From assembly GCF_004402235.1 (NCBI RefSeq), contig NZ_SOFS01000019.1, positions 248,001 to 312,000 of the forward strand: a DNA stretch of 64,000 nucleotides, written 5' to 3'. The stretch is from Cryobacterium glucosi. GTDB taxonomy: Bacteria; Actinomycetota; Actinomycetes; Actinomycetales; Microbacteriaceae. Below are positions 34,137 to 43,023 of the stretch, piece after piece (the stretch's first letter is position 1; every line of letters begins with the position of its first letter). Both the position numbers and the translations under genes were made by a program. The notes under the pieces are model-generated. The model saw nothing but the letters and a program-made list of their open reading frames with translations, ran no database searches and was not told where the DNA came from.

Positions 34137-35066
34137 TCAGAGGGGTTCGGGGGATGCTCGCCGCGGGGCGCGTCCGGTGACGACCATGTCGGCCGTGAGG
34201 ATCACGAGCGCGACCCAGACGAGCCCGAAGCCGACCCAGCGCTCCGGCGGCATCGGCTCGCCGAGGATGAAGACCCCGACGAGGAACTGCAGCACCGGTG
34301 CGACGAACTGCACGAGGCCGAGCAGGCTGAGCGGCAGGCGGCGGGCGGCGGCTGCGAAGAACAGCAGCGGGACGGCCGTCACGACGCCCGTTGAGACGAG
34401 GCCGACGGTGTGCCACGGCGACACGGTGCCGAAGGTGAGCCCGGTGACGGCGCCCACGATGAGGAGTTCCGCGACCGCGATCGGCATCAGCCAGGCGGTC
34501 TCGAGGGTGAGGCCGGTGAGCGCGCCGACGCCGGGTCCGACGTTCTTCTTGATCAGCCCGTAGAACCCGAAGGACAGGGCGAGGACGAGCGAGATCCACG
34601 GGAGTGCCCCGTAGCCGAGCGTCAGCACGAGCACAGCGGCCGCGCTGATCGCGACCGCGATCCACTGGATGCGCCGCAACCGCTCGTGCAGAACGAAGAC
34701 GCCCAGCAGCACCGTGACGATCGGGTTCATGAAGTAGCCCAGGGCGGCCTCGACCACGTGCCCGGTCAGCGTCGCGAAGACGTAGGTCTGCCAGTTGACG
34801 AAGATCAGGAGGCCGGCCAGGCCCATCACCCAGACCGTCTTCGGGCGGCGGAGGACTATGAGCAGGGCGGGCCAGCCACGGGTGACGGTGATCAGGGCGA
34901 GGCAGAAGACCAGGGAGAAGAGCACGCGCCAGGCCACGACCTCGAAGGGTCCCGTCGGGTGCAGCAGCAGGAAGAAGAGCGGGAGCAGGCCCCAGAGGCC
35001 GTACGCGGAGATCGCGAAGGCGAGTCCGCTGGTCGGTTCGGCCGACTGGCTCCGTGTCCTGCTCAC
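34137..35066 (-). CDS. rarD: RarD-type EamA family transporter
   Basis: The 309-residue product has ten membrane helices in two EamA halves. The first helix reads SGLAFAISAYGLWGLLPLFF, and the RarD hallmark region EVVAWRVLFSL plus LIFVNWQTYVFATLTGHVVEAALGYFMNP is present. RarD was named for chloramphenicol sensitivity in Pseudomonas-type bacteria, but the substrate is unknown. The GTG at 35066 is chosen because AGGGG lies about 8 nt upstream and the residues before it (Pro/Arg-rich) are not conserved. Genes on both sides are unrelated, so it is probably monocistronic. Confidence 0.9.
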   Translation of the reverse strand: MSRTRSQSAEPTSGLAFAISAYGLWGLLPLFFLLLHPTGPFEVVAWRVLFSLVFCLALITVTRGWPALLIVLRRPKTVWVMGLAGLLIFVNWQTYVFATLTGHVVEAALGYFMNPIVTVLLGVFVLHERLRRIQWIAVAISAAAVLVLTLGYGALPWISLVLALSFGFYGLIKKNVGPGVGALTGLTLETAWLMPIAVAELLIVGAVTGLTFGTVSPWHTVGLVSTGVVTAVPLLFFAAAARRLPLSLLGLVQFVAPVLQFLVGVFILGEPMPPERWVGFGLVWVALVILTADMVVTGRAPRRASPEPL

Positions 35067-35139
35067 AACGATTCCCCTTCGCGGGCGTGCCCTGCCTGGA
35101 CGTGTTGGGTGGTGCGGGCCGCGCTCGGGCGGACCTGGC

Positions 35140-35182
35140 AACACAAAATCCCGGATGATCAGGCCATCCGGGATTTTGTGTT
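35140..35182 (-). terminator. groES terminator
   Basis: Perfect 18-bp inverted repeat (AACACAAAATCCCGGATG at 35140-35157; complement 35165-35182) with a 7-nt loop, 45 bp past the groES stop. The distal part of the stem is A/T-rich (ATTTTGTGTT), which serves as the U tract. Confidence 0.8.
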
Positions 35183-35227
35183 GTTCGTACGTGTACTGCG
35201 GTCGTGCGTGGCGCCTGGAACGAATCC

Positions 35228-35524
35228 CTAGCGGACGACGACGGCGAGCACGTCGCGTGCGGAGAGGACGAGGAGGTCGTCGCCACCGAACTTGACCTCG
35301 GTTCCGCCGTACTTGGAGTAGATGACCTTGTCGCCCACGGCAATGTCGAGCGGGATGCGGTTGCCGTTGTCGTCGATGCGGCCGGGGCCGACGGCGACAA
35401 CTTCGCCCTCCTGGGGCTTTTCCTTGGCAGTGTCAGGGATGACCAGACCTGATGCGGTGGTCTGCTCGGCGTCGACCTGCTTGATGACGATGCGATCCTC
35501 GAGCGGCTTGATGGAGACCGACAC
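35228..35524 (-). CDS. groES: Co-chaperonin GroES
   Basis: Heptameric lid of the GroEL folding chamber. The 98-residue product shows the family pattern: [12 protein letters not shown] at the N-terminus, the mobile loop ([21 protein letters not shown]), [26 protein letters not shown] and VLAVV at the end. Full length. No groEL follows, so the partner is encoded elsewhere. A CIRCE-type operator and a sigma70-type promoter lie 60-100 bp upstream, and a strong hairpin closes the single-gene transcript. Confidence 0.97.
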   Translation of the reverse strand: MSVSIKPLEDRIVIKQVDAEQTTASGLVIPDTAKEKPQEGEVVAVGPGRIDDNGNRIPLDIAVGDKVIYSKYGGTEVKFGGDDLLVLSARDVLAVVVR

Positions 35525-35585
35525 GGTTGACCTCTTTCTTAGCTAAGACTTGGTTGGCAGACTCACAGCGAGAGTGCTAACAGCG

Positions 35586-35626
35586 AGTTTAGGGCGCTTC
35601 TGGCACTCACGCAACGTGAGTGCCAG
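35586..35626 (-). promoter_or_regulatory. groES promoter overlapped by a CIRCE operator
   Basis: CTGGCACTC-N9-GAGTGCCAG at 35600-35626 is a CIRCE element (HrcA operator) with perfect arms. On the minus strand -35 TTGCGT (35614-35609), 17 bp, -10 TAAACT (35591-35586) overlaps it. A further half-site TTAGCACTC lies at 35580-35572 downstream of the -10 box. Repression by HrcA and induction by heat are predicted from the family. Confidence 0.8.
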
Positions 35627-35674
35627 ACTCGGGCGTTCCGGGCGCGGCGGCCATGGCTTGATATCGTTTGGACA

Positions 35675-36889
35675 ATGGAACGCTCCGAGCTTGTTGACCT
35701 GTTGTCCCCCGAGGGGCTGCGCCTGCTGGACTCGCTTCCGCCCTGGGACAACGCCTCCGATGTGGTTCGGCTGGTGAGCGACCTGCGGAAGGCCGGCCAT
35801 CCTCAGGGACTCGTGACCGCGGTGCTCGGCCAATCGCGGCTGCGGGCGAAGGCCGTGGCCAAGTTCGGCGACTTCGCCGGGCGGATGCTCTTCACTGAGG
35901 CCGGTCTCGAACAGGCCACCCGCCTGAACGTCGCCGCGCTGCACGCCGGCCGGTTCGCCGCTGCCGGACTGAACCGGGTCGCCGATCTCGGCAGCGGGAT
36001 CGGCAGCGACTCGATGGCCCTCGCCGCGCTCGACATCCAGGTGACCGCCGTGGACACGGACGAGGTCACGGCCACGGTCGCGAGCTACAACCTCGCCCCC
36101 TTCGACAATGCCGCCGTCGTGCACGGCGACGCGGAGACCTTCGACCTCACCGGCTTCGACGCTGCCTGGCTCGACCCGGCCCGCCGTACGGCCGGTCACA
36201 GCAATACCTCCCGGCTGACCCGCCCGGAGGATTATTCGCCGAACCTCGACTTCGTCTTCGGACTGAGCGAGCGGATGCCGATCGGAGTGAAGCTCGGTCC
36301 GGGTCACGACCGTGACGCCATTCCCGCCGCCGCGGAAGCGCAGTGGGTGTCCGTGGACGGAAAGCTCGTGGAGATGGGACTCTGGTTCGGCGTTCTCGCT
36401 CGCGAGGGCATCCGCCGTTCGGCCCTGCTCCTGGGCAGGGACGGCCGGCACGAGCTGACCGCGGCCGCGGACAGTCCGGATGTCGAGACCGTGCCCGGAG
36501 AGGCGGGCGTGCCCGGGAGCTACCTGTATGAGCCGGATGGCGCCGTGATCCGGGCGCGGCTGATCGGCGACCTGGCCCGCAGCATGGACGCGCTGATGCT
36601 CGGGGAGGGCATCGCATACCTGAGCTCAGAGTCGCTGCACGAGACCCCGTTCGCGACGGCGTTCCGGGTGCTCGAGTCGCTGCCGGTGGACGAGAAGAAA
36701 CTCCGGCTCGCGCTCAAGGAGCGTCGGATCGGGACTCTCGAGATCAAGAAGCGCGGCGTGGACGTTGACCCGGCCGTGCTGCGCACCCGGCTGAAGCTGC
36801 ACGGGTCCGAGTCCGCCACTCTCGTGCTCACCCGGGCGGGCGGCCACAGGCTCGCTCTGCTCGTGGAGCGGGTGCAGCCGCCGCGCTGA
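35675..36889 (+). CDS. Class I SAM-dependent methyltransferase with THUMP-like domain
   Basis: The 404-residue product has an N-terminal helical region, a Rossmann methyltransferase core (VADLGSGIGSDSMALAA at about 100-116; TAVDTDEVTATVA; AAWLDPARRT) and a C-terminal domain (about 330-400; VDEKKLRLALKERRIGTLEIKKRGVDV) matching the THUMP-like domain of actinobacterial proteins. THUMP domains bind RNA, so tRNA or rRNA methylation is a reasonable guess, but no target is known. It is divergent from groES. The ATG at 35675 (MERSELVDLLSPEG) is a conserved-looking start with no strong Shine-Dalgarno. Confidence 0.85.
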   Translation: MERSELVDLLSPEGLRLLDSLPPWDNASDVVRLVSDLRKAGHPQGLVTAVLGQSRLRAKAVAKFGDFAGRMLFTEAGLEQATRLNVAALHAGRFAAAGLNRVADLGSGIGSDSMALAALDIQVTAVDTDEVTATVASYNLAPFDNAAVVHGDAETFDLTGFDAAWLDPARRTAGHSNTSRLTRPEDYSPNLDFVFGLSERMPIGVKLGPGHDRDAIPAAAEAQWVSVDGKLVEMGLWFGVLAREGIRRSALLLGRDGRHELTAAADSPDVETVPGEAGVPGSYLYEPDGAVIRARLIGDLARSMDALMLGEGIAYLSSESLHETPFATAFRVLESLPVDEKKLRLALKERRIGTLEIKKRGVDVDPAVLRTRLKLHGSESATLVLTRAGGHRLALLVERVQPPR

Positions 36890-36945
36890 GCACTCAGCGC
36901 CGGGCACCCAGCGCCGGGCACTCAACGCCGGGAGCTCAGTGCGGG
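36890..36945 (+). repeat. 14-bp tandem repeat after the methyltransferase gene
   Basis: GCACTCAGCGCCGG at 36890, GCACCCAGCGCCGG at 36904 and GCACTCAACGCCGG at 36918, followed by a degenerate fourth unit (GAGCTCAGTGCGGG, 36932). The last unit overlaps the stop codon of the convergent gene. Confidence 0.7.
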
Positions 36946-37343
36946 ATGGGGCTGATGCCCTGGCTGATCAGCACGATCCAGCCGGCGGCGATGACGAGGC
37001 CCGCGAGACCGGTGCCGAGGCCCCAGGCCCAGATCGCGACGGCCGCGCGTTCGGTGCGGCTCGCCCAGACGGCGAGCACGACGGCCGCGAGCGAGAGCGG
37101 CGCGGTCCAGACCACGAAGACGGCGCCGGCGAGGCCGACGGCGCCGAAGAAGAGGGAGGCGAGAGAGCGGGCGCGCCTGCGCGCAAGGGCGCGCAGCTCG
37201 GACTCGGTGTAGACGTACGGCACCCATTCGGTGGGAGCCGTGACGGTCGACGCGTAGTCGAGTTCGCCGGTGACCTCTTCCGGCGGGCGCGTCAGTTCGA
37301 AGCGGAGGTCGTCACCGGCGGTGGGACGTCGTGCATCCGTCAC
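36936..37343 (-). CDS. Small membrane protein, unknown function
   Basis: The 135-residue protein has a polar N-terminal half (TGELDYASTVTAPTEWVPYVYTESELRALARRRARS) and three hydrophobic helices (ASLFFGAVGLAGAVFVVW; LSLAAVVLAVW; GTGLAGLVIAAGWIVLISQGI). It resembles its neighbours at 37395 and 38068 only in general layout. It starts 51 bp after the stop of the DUF4190 gene upstream and may be part of the same transcript. The stop codon overlaps the degenerate end of a tandem repeat. No function can be assigned. Confidence 0.75.
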   Translation of the reverse strand: MTDARRPTAGDDLRFELTRPPEEVTGELDYASTVTAPTEWVPYVYTESELRALARRRARSLASLFFGAVGLAGAVFVVWTAPLSLAAVVLAVWASRTERAAVAIWAWGLGTGLAGLVIAAGWIVLISQGISPIPH

Positions 37344-37394
37344 TGCGGCCTCCCGGTCCGTTCACTTCGCCCGGGGAACGGGCTCTCAGCGATA

Positions 37395-37982
37395 TTAGTA
37401 GGTACTCGGCATGCTTGCGAAGACGATGATCCAGACGACGATGCTCAGCAGGGAAAGGGCGACGCCGACGATGCCCGTGATCAGGCCGGTGAGCCACAGG
37501 GCACGTGCGCGCGGTTCCTTCGTGCGACCGAGCGCCCCGAGCACGATGGCCGCGGCCGGCAGCAGCAGGGTGAGCACCCCGCCGACGAAGGGGATGAAGG
37601 CGATCGGGAGGCCCAGCAGTCCGACGACACCTGCGACAAGCGAGAGGATGCTGAGCAGCGGCTGGCGGGTCGAAGCCTGCGTCCCCGGGGCGGGCGGGTA
37701 CGGATACCCGTAACCGGGCGGCGGCGACGGCGGTCCGGCGGAGGCAGGACCGCCGGGCGCTGGACCGGCGGTCGGAGGATCCGTGAACGGCGGACCGGCG
37801 AACCCATCGCCGCCGGATGCCACGGGCTGCGTTCCGGGGAGCCCTGCAGCGGCCACGGTGGACTCGCCGCGCGGAATCTGCGGGACCTCGGGAACCTCGG
37901 GCACGTGCGGCACGTCGGGCACCTGCGGAACCTCGGGAACCGGAGGGATTCCCGAGGCACCAGGGGCGTTCAGATCACTCAT
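37395..37982 (-). CDS. DUF4190-type membrane protein with VPEVP repeats
   Basis: The 195-residue protein begins with a run of Val-Pro-Glu/Asp/Gln/His repeats (VPEVPQVPDVPHVPEVP, about residues 14-36), then a Pro/Gly-rich tract ending in PPPGYGYPYPPAP, and two membrane helices with a short basic loop (LSILSLVAGVVGLLGLPIAF; AAAIVLGALGRTKEPRARAL; GLITGIVGVALSLLSIVVWI), the DUF4190 pattern. Proteins with this Pro-rich soluble part plus two helices are common in actinobacteria; their function is unknown. Encoded next to two similar proteins. Confidence 0.8.
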   Translation of the reverse strand: MSDLNAPGASGIPPVPEVPQVPDVPHVPEVPEVPQIPRGESTVAAAGLPGTQPVASGGDGFAGPPFTDPPTAGPAPGGPASAGPPSPPPGYGYPYPPAPGTQASTRQPLLSILSLVAGVVGLLGLPIAFIPFVGGVLTLLLPAAAIVLGALGRTKEPRARALWLTGLITGIVGVALSLLSIVVWIIVFASMPSTY

Positions 37983-38067
37983 GAGCTGTTCCTTTCCACT
38001 TCATTGACGGGTCAACGGTGATGGCAGGTCAGTCGTGACGACAGGCCGGCAGGGACGATCCAGTGGG

Positions 38068-38544
38068 TCAGTAGCTGGAGTACCCGTTGGTCGAGGCCGT
38101 GCTGATCAGCACGATGAAGAGGATCGCGCCGATGATGCCGGCGACGATGCCCAGGTAGCCGAGAACGAGGCCGGCGATGGCGAGCCCGCGGCCCTTTTCT
38201 CCGGTCTTCTTGATCTGGCTGAGGGCGATGTGGCCGGTGATGATCGCGGCGAGAGAGACGAAGAACGCCGACACGAGCGACACGATCGCGAGGACGTTGT
38301 ACTTGTCCTGGGCGAGGGGCTGGCCGTAGGCCTGCTGGCCGTACGCCTGCGGCTGGCCGTACTGCTGCTGCTGCTGGCCGTACTGCTGCTGACCGTACGT
38401 GTCCGGTGCGCCATACGCGGGGGCGGCAGGTGCCTGGTACGCCGGCGCGGCGGGTGCCTGGTATTCGGGCGCGGCGGGCGCCTGGTAGATCGGGGGCTGG
38501 TTCACCGGGGGCGGGGTTACCGGAGGCTGGTTCGGGTCGGTCAT
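38068..38544 (-). CDS. DUF4190-type membrane protein with QAPAAP and YGQQ repeats
   Basis: The 158-residue protein has a cytoplasmic-type disordered N-terminus made of repeats (YQAPAAP four times, about residues 20-43; then YGQQQYGQQ-like Tyr/Gln/Gly repeats to about 80), followed by two membrane helices in the DUF4190 arrangement (NVLAIVSLVSAFFVSLAAIITGHIALSQIK; GLAIAGLVLGYLGIVAGIIG). The ATG at 38544 is chosen for GGAG 9 nt upstream; an in-frame start 42 bp earlier lacks one. The Tyr/Gln/Gly-rich part is the composition associated with self-association, which is only an inference here. Confidence 0.82.
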   Translation of the reverse strand: MTDPNQPPVTPPPVNQPPIYQAPAAPEYQAPAAPAYQAPAAPAYGAPDTYGQQQYGQQQQQYGQPQAYGQQAYGQPLAQDKYNVLAIVSLVSAFFVSLAAIITGHIALSQIKKTGEKGRGLAIAGLVLGYLGIVAGIIGAILFIVLISTASTNGYSSY

Positions 38545-38687
38545 GACTAACGGCTCCTTTGGGCTTCGATCAGCTGGCGGTGCCATAGTTGCACCCTCAT
38601 TGAACGGGTGTCAACGCCCATGACGCGCCATGTCTGTTGCGTCCAGCGTATCGCGGATGCATAGGAACCGGAGATGGGACGCGGTTT

Positions 38688-39755
38688 TTAGCCCTGGATG
38701 ACGGAAGCAGGGAGCGTTGAATCCGCACCGAAGTCGAGGGTGGACGGCTCGTGACCCGCCATGATCAGCTGGGCGCCGAGCGCGGCGATCATGGCGCCGT
38801 TGTCGGTGCACAGCGAAAGCGGCGGGATGCGCAGGGCGATGCCTGCTGCATCCGTTCGCTCGACGGCGAGCTCGCGGAGCCGCGCGTTCGCGATCACCCC
38901 GCCGCCGAGGAGAAGTCGCGGCACACCGAGGTCGGTGCACGCGGCGACGGCCTTGGTGAGCAGGATGTCGATGACGGCCTCGCGGAAGCTCGCCGCGACG
39001 TCCGCGAGCGGCACGGTCTCCCCCGCGTCGCGGGTCTGCTCGACCCAGCGGGCGACCGAGGTCTTCAGCCCGGAGAAGGAGAAATCGTAGCGGTGGTGTT
39101 CCATGTCCTTGTGATGGCTGAGGCCGCGGGGGAAGCGGATGTACGCCGGATCGCCGCCGAGCGCGACGCGGTCGATCTGCGGGCCGCCGGGGTATGGCAG
39201 GCCGAGGATGCGGGCGACCTTGTCGAAGGCCTCCCCCGCCGCGTCGTCGATGGTCTCGCCGAGCAGTTCGACGTCGGAGACGAGGTCGCGCACGAGGAGG
39301 AGCGAGGTGTGCCCTCCGGAGACGAGGAGGGCGATCGTCGGGTATTCGAGGGGCTCCGTGCCCGGATCGGCGTCGGTCTGGAGTACGTCGGCACCGACGT
39401 GGCCGACGAGGTGGTTGACCGCGTAGATCGGCTTGCCGAGGGCGATCGCGAGTGCTTTCGCGGCGCCGACGCCGACCATGAGCGCGCCGGACAGGCCGGG
39501 GCCGTAGGTGACGGCGATCGCGTCGACGTCCTCGAGGCGGATGCCCGCGTCCTCGGTCGCCGCCCGGATCATCGGGACGAGCTCCTCGAGGTGGGCGCGC
39601 GCCGCGACCTCGGGTACGACGCCGCCGTACCGGGCGTGCTCATCCATCGATGAGGCGATCGTGTTGGAGAGCAGCCGGCTTCCGCGGACGATCCCGATGC
39701 CGGTTTCGTCACAGGAGGTTTCGATGCCGAGCACCAGGGGGTTGTCGCGGTTCAT
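38688..39755 (-). CDS. tsaD: tRNA N6-adenosine threonylcarbamoyltransferase TsaD
   Basis: Transfers the threonylcarbamoyl group to A37 of ANN-decoding tRNAs (t6A). The 355-residue product starts [17 protein letters not shown] and has the metal-binding NHLVGH motif (about 118-123), [20 protein letters not shown], the nucleotide-binding [14 protein letters not shown] and [12 protein letters not shown] near the end. Family length is normal. The ATG at 39755 overlaps the rimI stop. Its partners TsaB and TsaE are encoded upstream in the same operon; TsaC is not in this window. Confidence 0.97.
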   Translation of the reverse strand: MNRDNPLVLGIETSCDETGIGIVRGSRLLSNTIASSMDEHARYGGVVPEVAARAHLEELVPMIRAATEDAGIRLEDVDAIAVTYGPGLSGALMVGVGAAKALAIALGKPIYAVNHLVGHVGADVLQTDADPGTEPLEYPTIALLVSGGHTSLLLVRDLVSDVELLGETIDDAAGEAFDKVARILGLPYPGGPQIDRVALGGDPAYIRFPRGLSHHKDMEHHRYDFSFSGLKTSVARWVEQTRDAGETVPLADVAASFREAVIDILLTKAVAACTDLGVPRLLLGGGVIANARLRELAVERTDAAGIALRIPPLSLCTDNGAMIAALGAQLIMAGHEPSTLDFGADSTLPASVIQG

Positions 39756-40291
39756 TCGGTCGCCTCCGCGGCATCCGTCGGGTCGGTCGGGGACTGCACC
39801 GGGTCGGGCGCGGCGAGCGCCGCCTCCGCGGGCGGCACTGCGAGTCGCATCACGAGCGCGTCGACGTTGTCCGGCTGGTAGTAGCCGCGGCGCACACCGA
39901 TCTCCTCGAAGCCGAGCCGGAGGTAGACCCGCTGGGCGCCGGGGTTGTCGGCGCGGACCTCGAGGAACACCTCGCGGATGCCTCGCTTGCGGGCCTCGGT
40001 GACGAGGCTCTGCACGAGGGTGGCGCCGAGACCGTGCCGGCGGGCCGTCTCGGTGACGGCAATGGTCTGGATGTCGCCCTCGAGCGCCCCGCGCGGCGCG
40101 AGCAGCCCCGCGTATGCCTCGATGCGGTCGGGTTCGTCCGGCGGGACCGCGACGAGGTAGTAGCAGTCCGGGTCGGTCACGTCCCGGAGCATGCCCTCCG
40201 CGGACCAGGCGTCGTTCTCGAAGAGGCGGGTCTCGAGGGCCATGATGCCGTCGAGGTCGCCCGCGTGGGCGCGGCGCAGCTGCCAGGTCAC
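39752..40291 (-). CDS. rimI: Ribosomal protein S18-type alanine N-acetyltransferase (GNAT)
   Basis: The 179-residue GNAT protein has the acetyl-CoA loop [20 protein letters not shown] (about 85-104) and the RimI-type region [29 protein letters not shown]. The position between tsaB and tsaD supports RimI rather than an unrelated GNAT. Acetylation of the N-terminal Ala of S18 is the textbook role; many RimI proteins have other targets as well. The GTG at 40291 lies next to the tsaB stop. The C-terminal 30 residues (Ala/Pro/Thr/Asp-rich) exceed the usual RimI length and look disordered. Confidence 0.92.
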   Translation of the reverse strand: MTWQLRRAHAGDLDGIMALETRLFENDAWSAEGMLRDVTDPDCYYLVAVPPDEPDRIEAYAGLLAPRGALEGDIQTIAVTETARRHGLGATLVQSLVTEARKRGIREVFLEVRADNPGAQRVYLRLGFEEIGVRRGYYQPDNVDALVMRLAVPPAEAALAAPDPVQSPTDPTDAAEATE

Positions 40292-40924
40292 TCAGCTCAC
40301 CCGTTTCGGACCGTTGGAGAGGGTGACGTCGGGCGAGCGCAGGTAGAAGGCGGCGTCGGTCGCGAAGGCACGGTCGTTGGCCAGCAGCAGTTCAGCGACC
40401 CTGCCGAGGTCGGCGGCCGGAACGGTCACGGCGTCCGCGCGGACCAGGCCCGCGTAGACCCAGTCGGGCTCGAGCAGGACGGCCGGTTTCGCCACCCCTG
40501 GCGCGGCGAGGCGTACGGGCAGGCCGGCGGCATCCGCCCCGCTGTATGCCGACCAGTTCACCTCGCGCCGGCGGGCGTCGGTCACGACGACGAGGCCGCC
40601 GGTGTGGCCGGCCCGAAAGCGGCTCAGGGCGATGGCGTCGTGGCTGATCACGGGGAGGAAGGGCAGGCCGGCGCCGAGAGCGAAGACGCGGGCAGCGGCG
40701 ATGCCGACGCGGAGACCGGTGAATGGGCCAGGGCCCATGCCGCCGACGACACCGGTGAGGTCGGCGACCCGCACGTTCGCCCGGTCGAGGCACTCTGCGA
40801 TGAGTCTGCCGATCACCTCCGCGTGGCGCATGGTGTCTGCGGTGTCGATGTCCGCGAGCACGCCGCGGACCCCGTCGACGACCGCGACGCTGGTTCCGGC
40901 GGAGGTATCGATGGCGAGAAGCAC
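40292..40924 (-). CDS. tsaB: t6A synthesis scaffold protein TsaB
   Basis: Non-catalytic ASKHA-fold partner of TsaD in threonylcarbamoyl-adenosine formation. The 210-residue protein opens [17 protein letters not shown] and contains [28 protein letters not shown], the TsaB signature. The start is the GTG at 40924. It lies 9 bp after tsaE and ends directly before rimI. The C-terminus ends NGPKRVS. It is slightly short but complete for the family. Confidence 0.95.
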   Translation of the reverse strand: MLLAIDTSAGTSVAVVDGVRGVLADIDTADTMRHAEVIGRLIAECLDRANVRVADLTGVVGGMGPGPFTGLRVGIAAARVFALGAGLPFLPVISHDAIALSRFRAGHTGGLVVVTDARRREVNWSAYSGADAAGLPVRLAAPGVAKPAVLLEPDWVYAGLVRADAVTVPAADLGRVAELLLANDRAFATDAAFYLRSPDVTLSNGPKRVS

Positions 40925-40933
40925 CTGTTCAGC

Positions 40934-41476
40934 CTATTCCCCGGGCCATGCGCCCTCGAACGCGGCCCAGCGGGGGCCGAACCCGGTGATGGTGACGGTG
41001 CGCGGCTCGTCGAGGTCGACGTCGAGGTCCAGGCCGGGTGCGGCGGATGCCCGGGCGGAGCCGGCCGCGCCCGCCGGCCCGGTCTGCAATGCGCCCGTCG
41101 GCCGCTCGATCTCGATGTCGAGCCAGGATTCGGTGACGCCGTCGAGCAGGCCGCGACCCCATTCGACCACGACGACCGAGTGTTCGAAGTCGATGTCGAG
41201 GTCGTCGAGTTCCATCGCGCCCTGCAGCCGGTAGGCGTCGACGTGCACGAGCGGCGGGCCGCAGACGAGGCTCGGGTGTGTGCGGGCGAGCACGAAGGTC
41301 GGGCTCGTCACCGCGCCGCGTACCCCGAGTCCGACGCCGAGGCCGCGGGTGAAGGTGGTCTTGCCCGCGCCGAGCGGACCGGTCAGTACGAGCAGGTCGC
41401 CCGCGCGGAGCTCAGCGGCGACGCGGACGCCCCAGAAGTGCATCGCAGCGGCGTCGGGGATCACCCGGCGGTTCAT
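40934..41476 (-). CDS. tsaE: tRNA threonylcarbamoyladenosine synthesis ATPase TsaE
   Basis: ATPase that cycles the TsaD-TsaB complex. The 180-residue product has the P-loop [16 protein letters not shown] (about 31-46), [20 protein letters not shown] and [12 protein letters not shown], all TsaE motifs. The C-terminus is extended and Ala/Gly/Asp-rich (about residues 130-165). The start ATG at 41476 ([12 protein letters not shown]) overlaps the alr stop by ATGA, so the reading frame that continues upstream through alr is not part of the gene. Confidence 0.95.
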   Translation of the reverse strand: MNRRVIPDAAAMHFWGVRVAAELRAGDLLVLTGPLGAGKTTFTRGLGVGLGVRGAVTSPTFVLARTHPSLVCGPPLVHVDAYRLQGAMELDDLDIDFEHSVVVVEWGRGLLDGVTESWLDIEIERPTGALQTGPAGAAGSARASAAPGLDLDVDLDEPRTVTITGFGPRWAAFEGAWPGE

Positions 41477-42633
41477 CGCGCGGGCTCCCCGCTCTCGCTG
41501 AGGACAGCCCGGTAGCTGCGCGGAACGCGGTGCCCGATCCGGGTGACGATCTCGTAGTTGATCGTGCCGGCGGCATCCGCCCAGTCGGCAGCGCTCGGCA
41601 CCGGCTCCGGCTCTCCCCCACGCACGTCGGGGTCGCCGAAGAGCACGACCTCGTCCCCGACGTCGACACCGTCCTGGCCGAGACTCACGACGAACTGGTC
41701 CATCGCGATGCGTCCGACGATCGGATAGCCGCGGCCGTTGATGTTCACCCGCGCAGAGCCGGACGCCGCGCGGGGCACACCGTCCGCGTAACCGAGCGGG
41801 ACGAGGGCCAGATTGCCGTCCTCTGGGGCACGCCACAGGTAGTCGTAGGACACGCCCGCTCCCGCAGGCACCCGGCGCACGGCGGCGACGCTCGCGCGGA
41901 GGGTCATCGCCGGCGAAAGGCCGAGCTCCCGCGGGCTCGCGTCGTCGAAGGGGGACAACCCGTAGAGGCCGATGCCGATCCGCACCATGGAGAACCGGGC
42001 GGCGGGCAGGCGCAGGGCGGCCGCTGTCGACGCGAGGTGCGCGAGCTCCGGGGTCAGCCCTGCCGCTGCGGCGAGGTCGAGGCCGGAGCTGAAGCGGGCG
42101 ACGGCCTCGTCGTCCGCGGCCGGGGAGGCGTTGGAGAGATGGCTGAAGATGCCGCGGACGTGCACGAGGCCGTCCCGTTCGAAGCCGGAGCCGAGCGCGA
42201 AGACCTCGGCCCAGTCCGGCCCGTTCAGGCCATTGCGGCTGAGGCCGGTGTCGAGCTTCAGGTGGACATTGGCGACGCGGCCGAGCCGGCCGGCGGCATC
42301 CGCTATGGTCCGCAGCTGGCAGGCGGACGAGACACCCAGGTCGATGTCCCTGGCGATCGCGGCCTCGAAATCCGTGTCGGGCCCGTGCAGCCAGGCGAGG
42401 AGCGGGGCCTCGATGCCGGCGTCCCTGAGCGCGTGCGCTTCGGTGAGATCGGCGACGCCGAGCCAGTCGGCCCCCGCGGCGAGGGCGGTGCGGGCGACGG
42501 GGACCGCGCCGTGGCCATACGCATTGGCCTTGACGACGGCCATGAAATGCGGGGTGCCGATCGTGGCGCGCAGGTGGGCGACGTTCGCGGCGATCGCACC
42601 GAGGTCGATGACGGCCTCGCGGAACTCGCTCAC
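41473..42633 (-). CDS. alr: Alanine racemase
   Basis: PLP enzyme making D-alanine for peptidoglycan. The 386-residue product has the PLP lysine in [11 protein letters not shown] (about residues 33-43), LGVADLTEA, the substrate/PLP site [14 protein letters not shown], and the second catalytic base Tyr in [13 protein letters not shown]. All key residues are present. The GTG at 42633 overlaps the acpS stop (GTGA), and the stop overlaps tsaE, so acpS-alr-tsaE-tsaB-rimI-tsaD form a tightly coupled operon joining cell-wall, lipid and tRNA functions. Confidence 0.96.
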   Translation of the reverse strand: MSEFREAVIDLGAIAANVAHLRATIGTPHFMAVVKANAYGHGAVPVARTALAAGADWLGVADLTEAHALRDAGIEAPLLAWLHGPDTDFEAAIARDIDLGVSSACQLRTIADAAGRLGRVANVHLKLDTGLSRNGLNGPDWAEVFALGSGFERDGLVHVRGIFSHLSNASPAADDEAVARFSSGLDLAAAAGLTPELAHLASTAAALRLPAARFSMVRIGIGLYGLSPFDDASPRELGLSPAMTLRASVAAVRRVPAGAGVSYDYLWRAPEDGNLALVPLGYADGVPRAASGSARVNINGRGYPIVGRIAMDQFVVSLGQDGVDVGDEVVLFGDPDVRGGEPEPVPSAADWADAAGTINYEIVTRIGHRVPRSYRAVLSESGEPAR

Positions 42634-42986
42634 GATGCACCCTCGAGCACGACGAAGGCGCAGGCGACGCCCGCATCGTGGGTCATCGTGAGGTGCACGG
42701 AGTCGACGCCGCGCGCACGCAGCACCTCGGCCATGACCCCGCTCAGCCGGAATCCGGGGTTACCGTGCGCGTCGCTCACGACTTCCATCTCCTGCCAGCT
42801 CGTGCCCGCGCTGTCGCCGAGCGCCTTGATCAGTGCTTCCTTGGCCGCGAACCGCGCCGCGAGGGAGTGGGTGGGCAGGCCGCGTTCTGCGGCCGCGAAC
42901 AGCCGGGGAACGAGTCCGGGCGTGCGCAGAACCTGCCGGTCGAACCGGTCGAGGTCGACGATGTCGACGCCGATGCCACGAATCAC
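42630..42986 (-). CDS. acpS: Holo-[acyl-carrier-protein] synthase
   Basis: Attaches 4'-phosphopantetheine from CoA to acyl carrier protein, activating fatty-acid synthesis. The 118-residue product shows both AcpS motifs: [10 protein letters not shown] (with the Mg-binding Asp) near the N-terminus and [12 protein letters not shown] (about 45-56). Normal length. The coaA gene at 44908 supplies CoA precursor synthesis on the other strand nearby. ATG at 42986; 37 bp separate it from the glmS stop. Confidence 0.95.
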   Translation of the reverse strand: MIRGIGVDIVDLDRFDRQVLRTPGLVPRLFAAAERGLPTHSLAARFAAKEALIKALGDSAGTSWQEMEVVSDAHGNPGFRLSGVMAEVLRARGVDSVHLTMTHDAGVACAFVVLEGAS

Positions 42987-43023
42987 GCCCGCGACCGCCT
43001 GCCCGTCCCCACTCCGTCCGCGC

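Noticed and set aside
37868..37945. Short tandem repeats that could suggest a CRISPR or minisatellite
   Set aside because: They are 6-15 bp coding repeats for VPEVP-type peptides inside the DUF4190 gene; no spacer structure.
36939..38021. 360-residue plus-strand frame rich in Asp/Glu/Arg/Gly
   Set aside because: Antisense of two small membrane-protein genes; acidic/basic low-complexity output typical of reverse frames in GC-rich DNA.
40934..42676. 580-residue frame that would fuse an alr-region peptide to TsaE
   Set aside because: The upstream part is out of frame with alr and without conserved sequence; TsaE starts at 41476 overlapping the alr stop.
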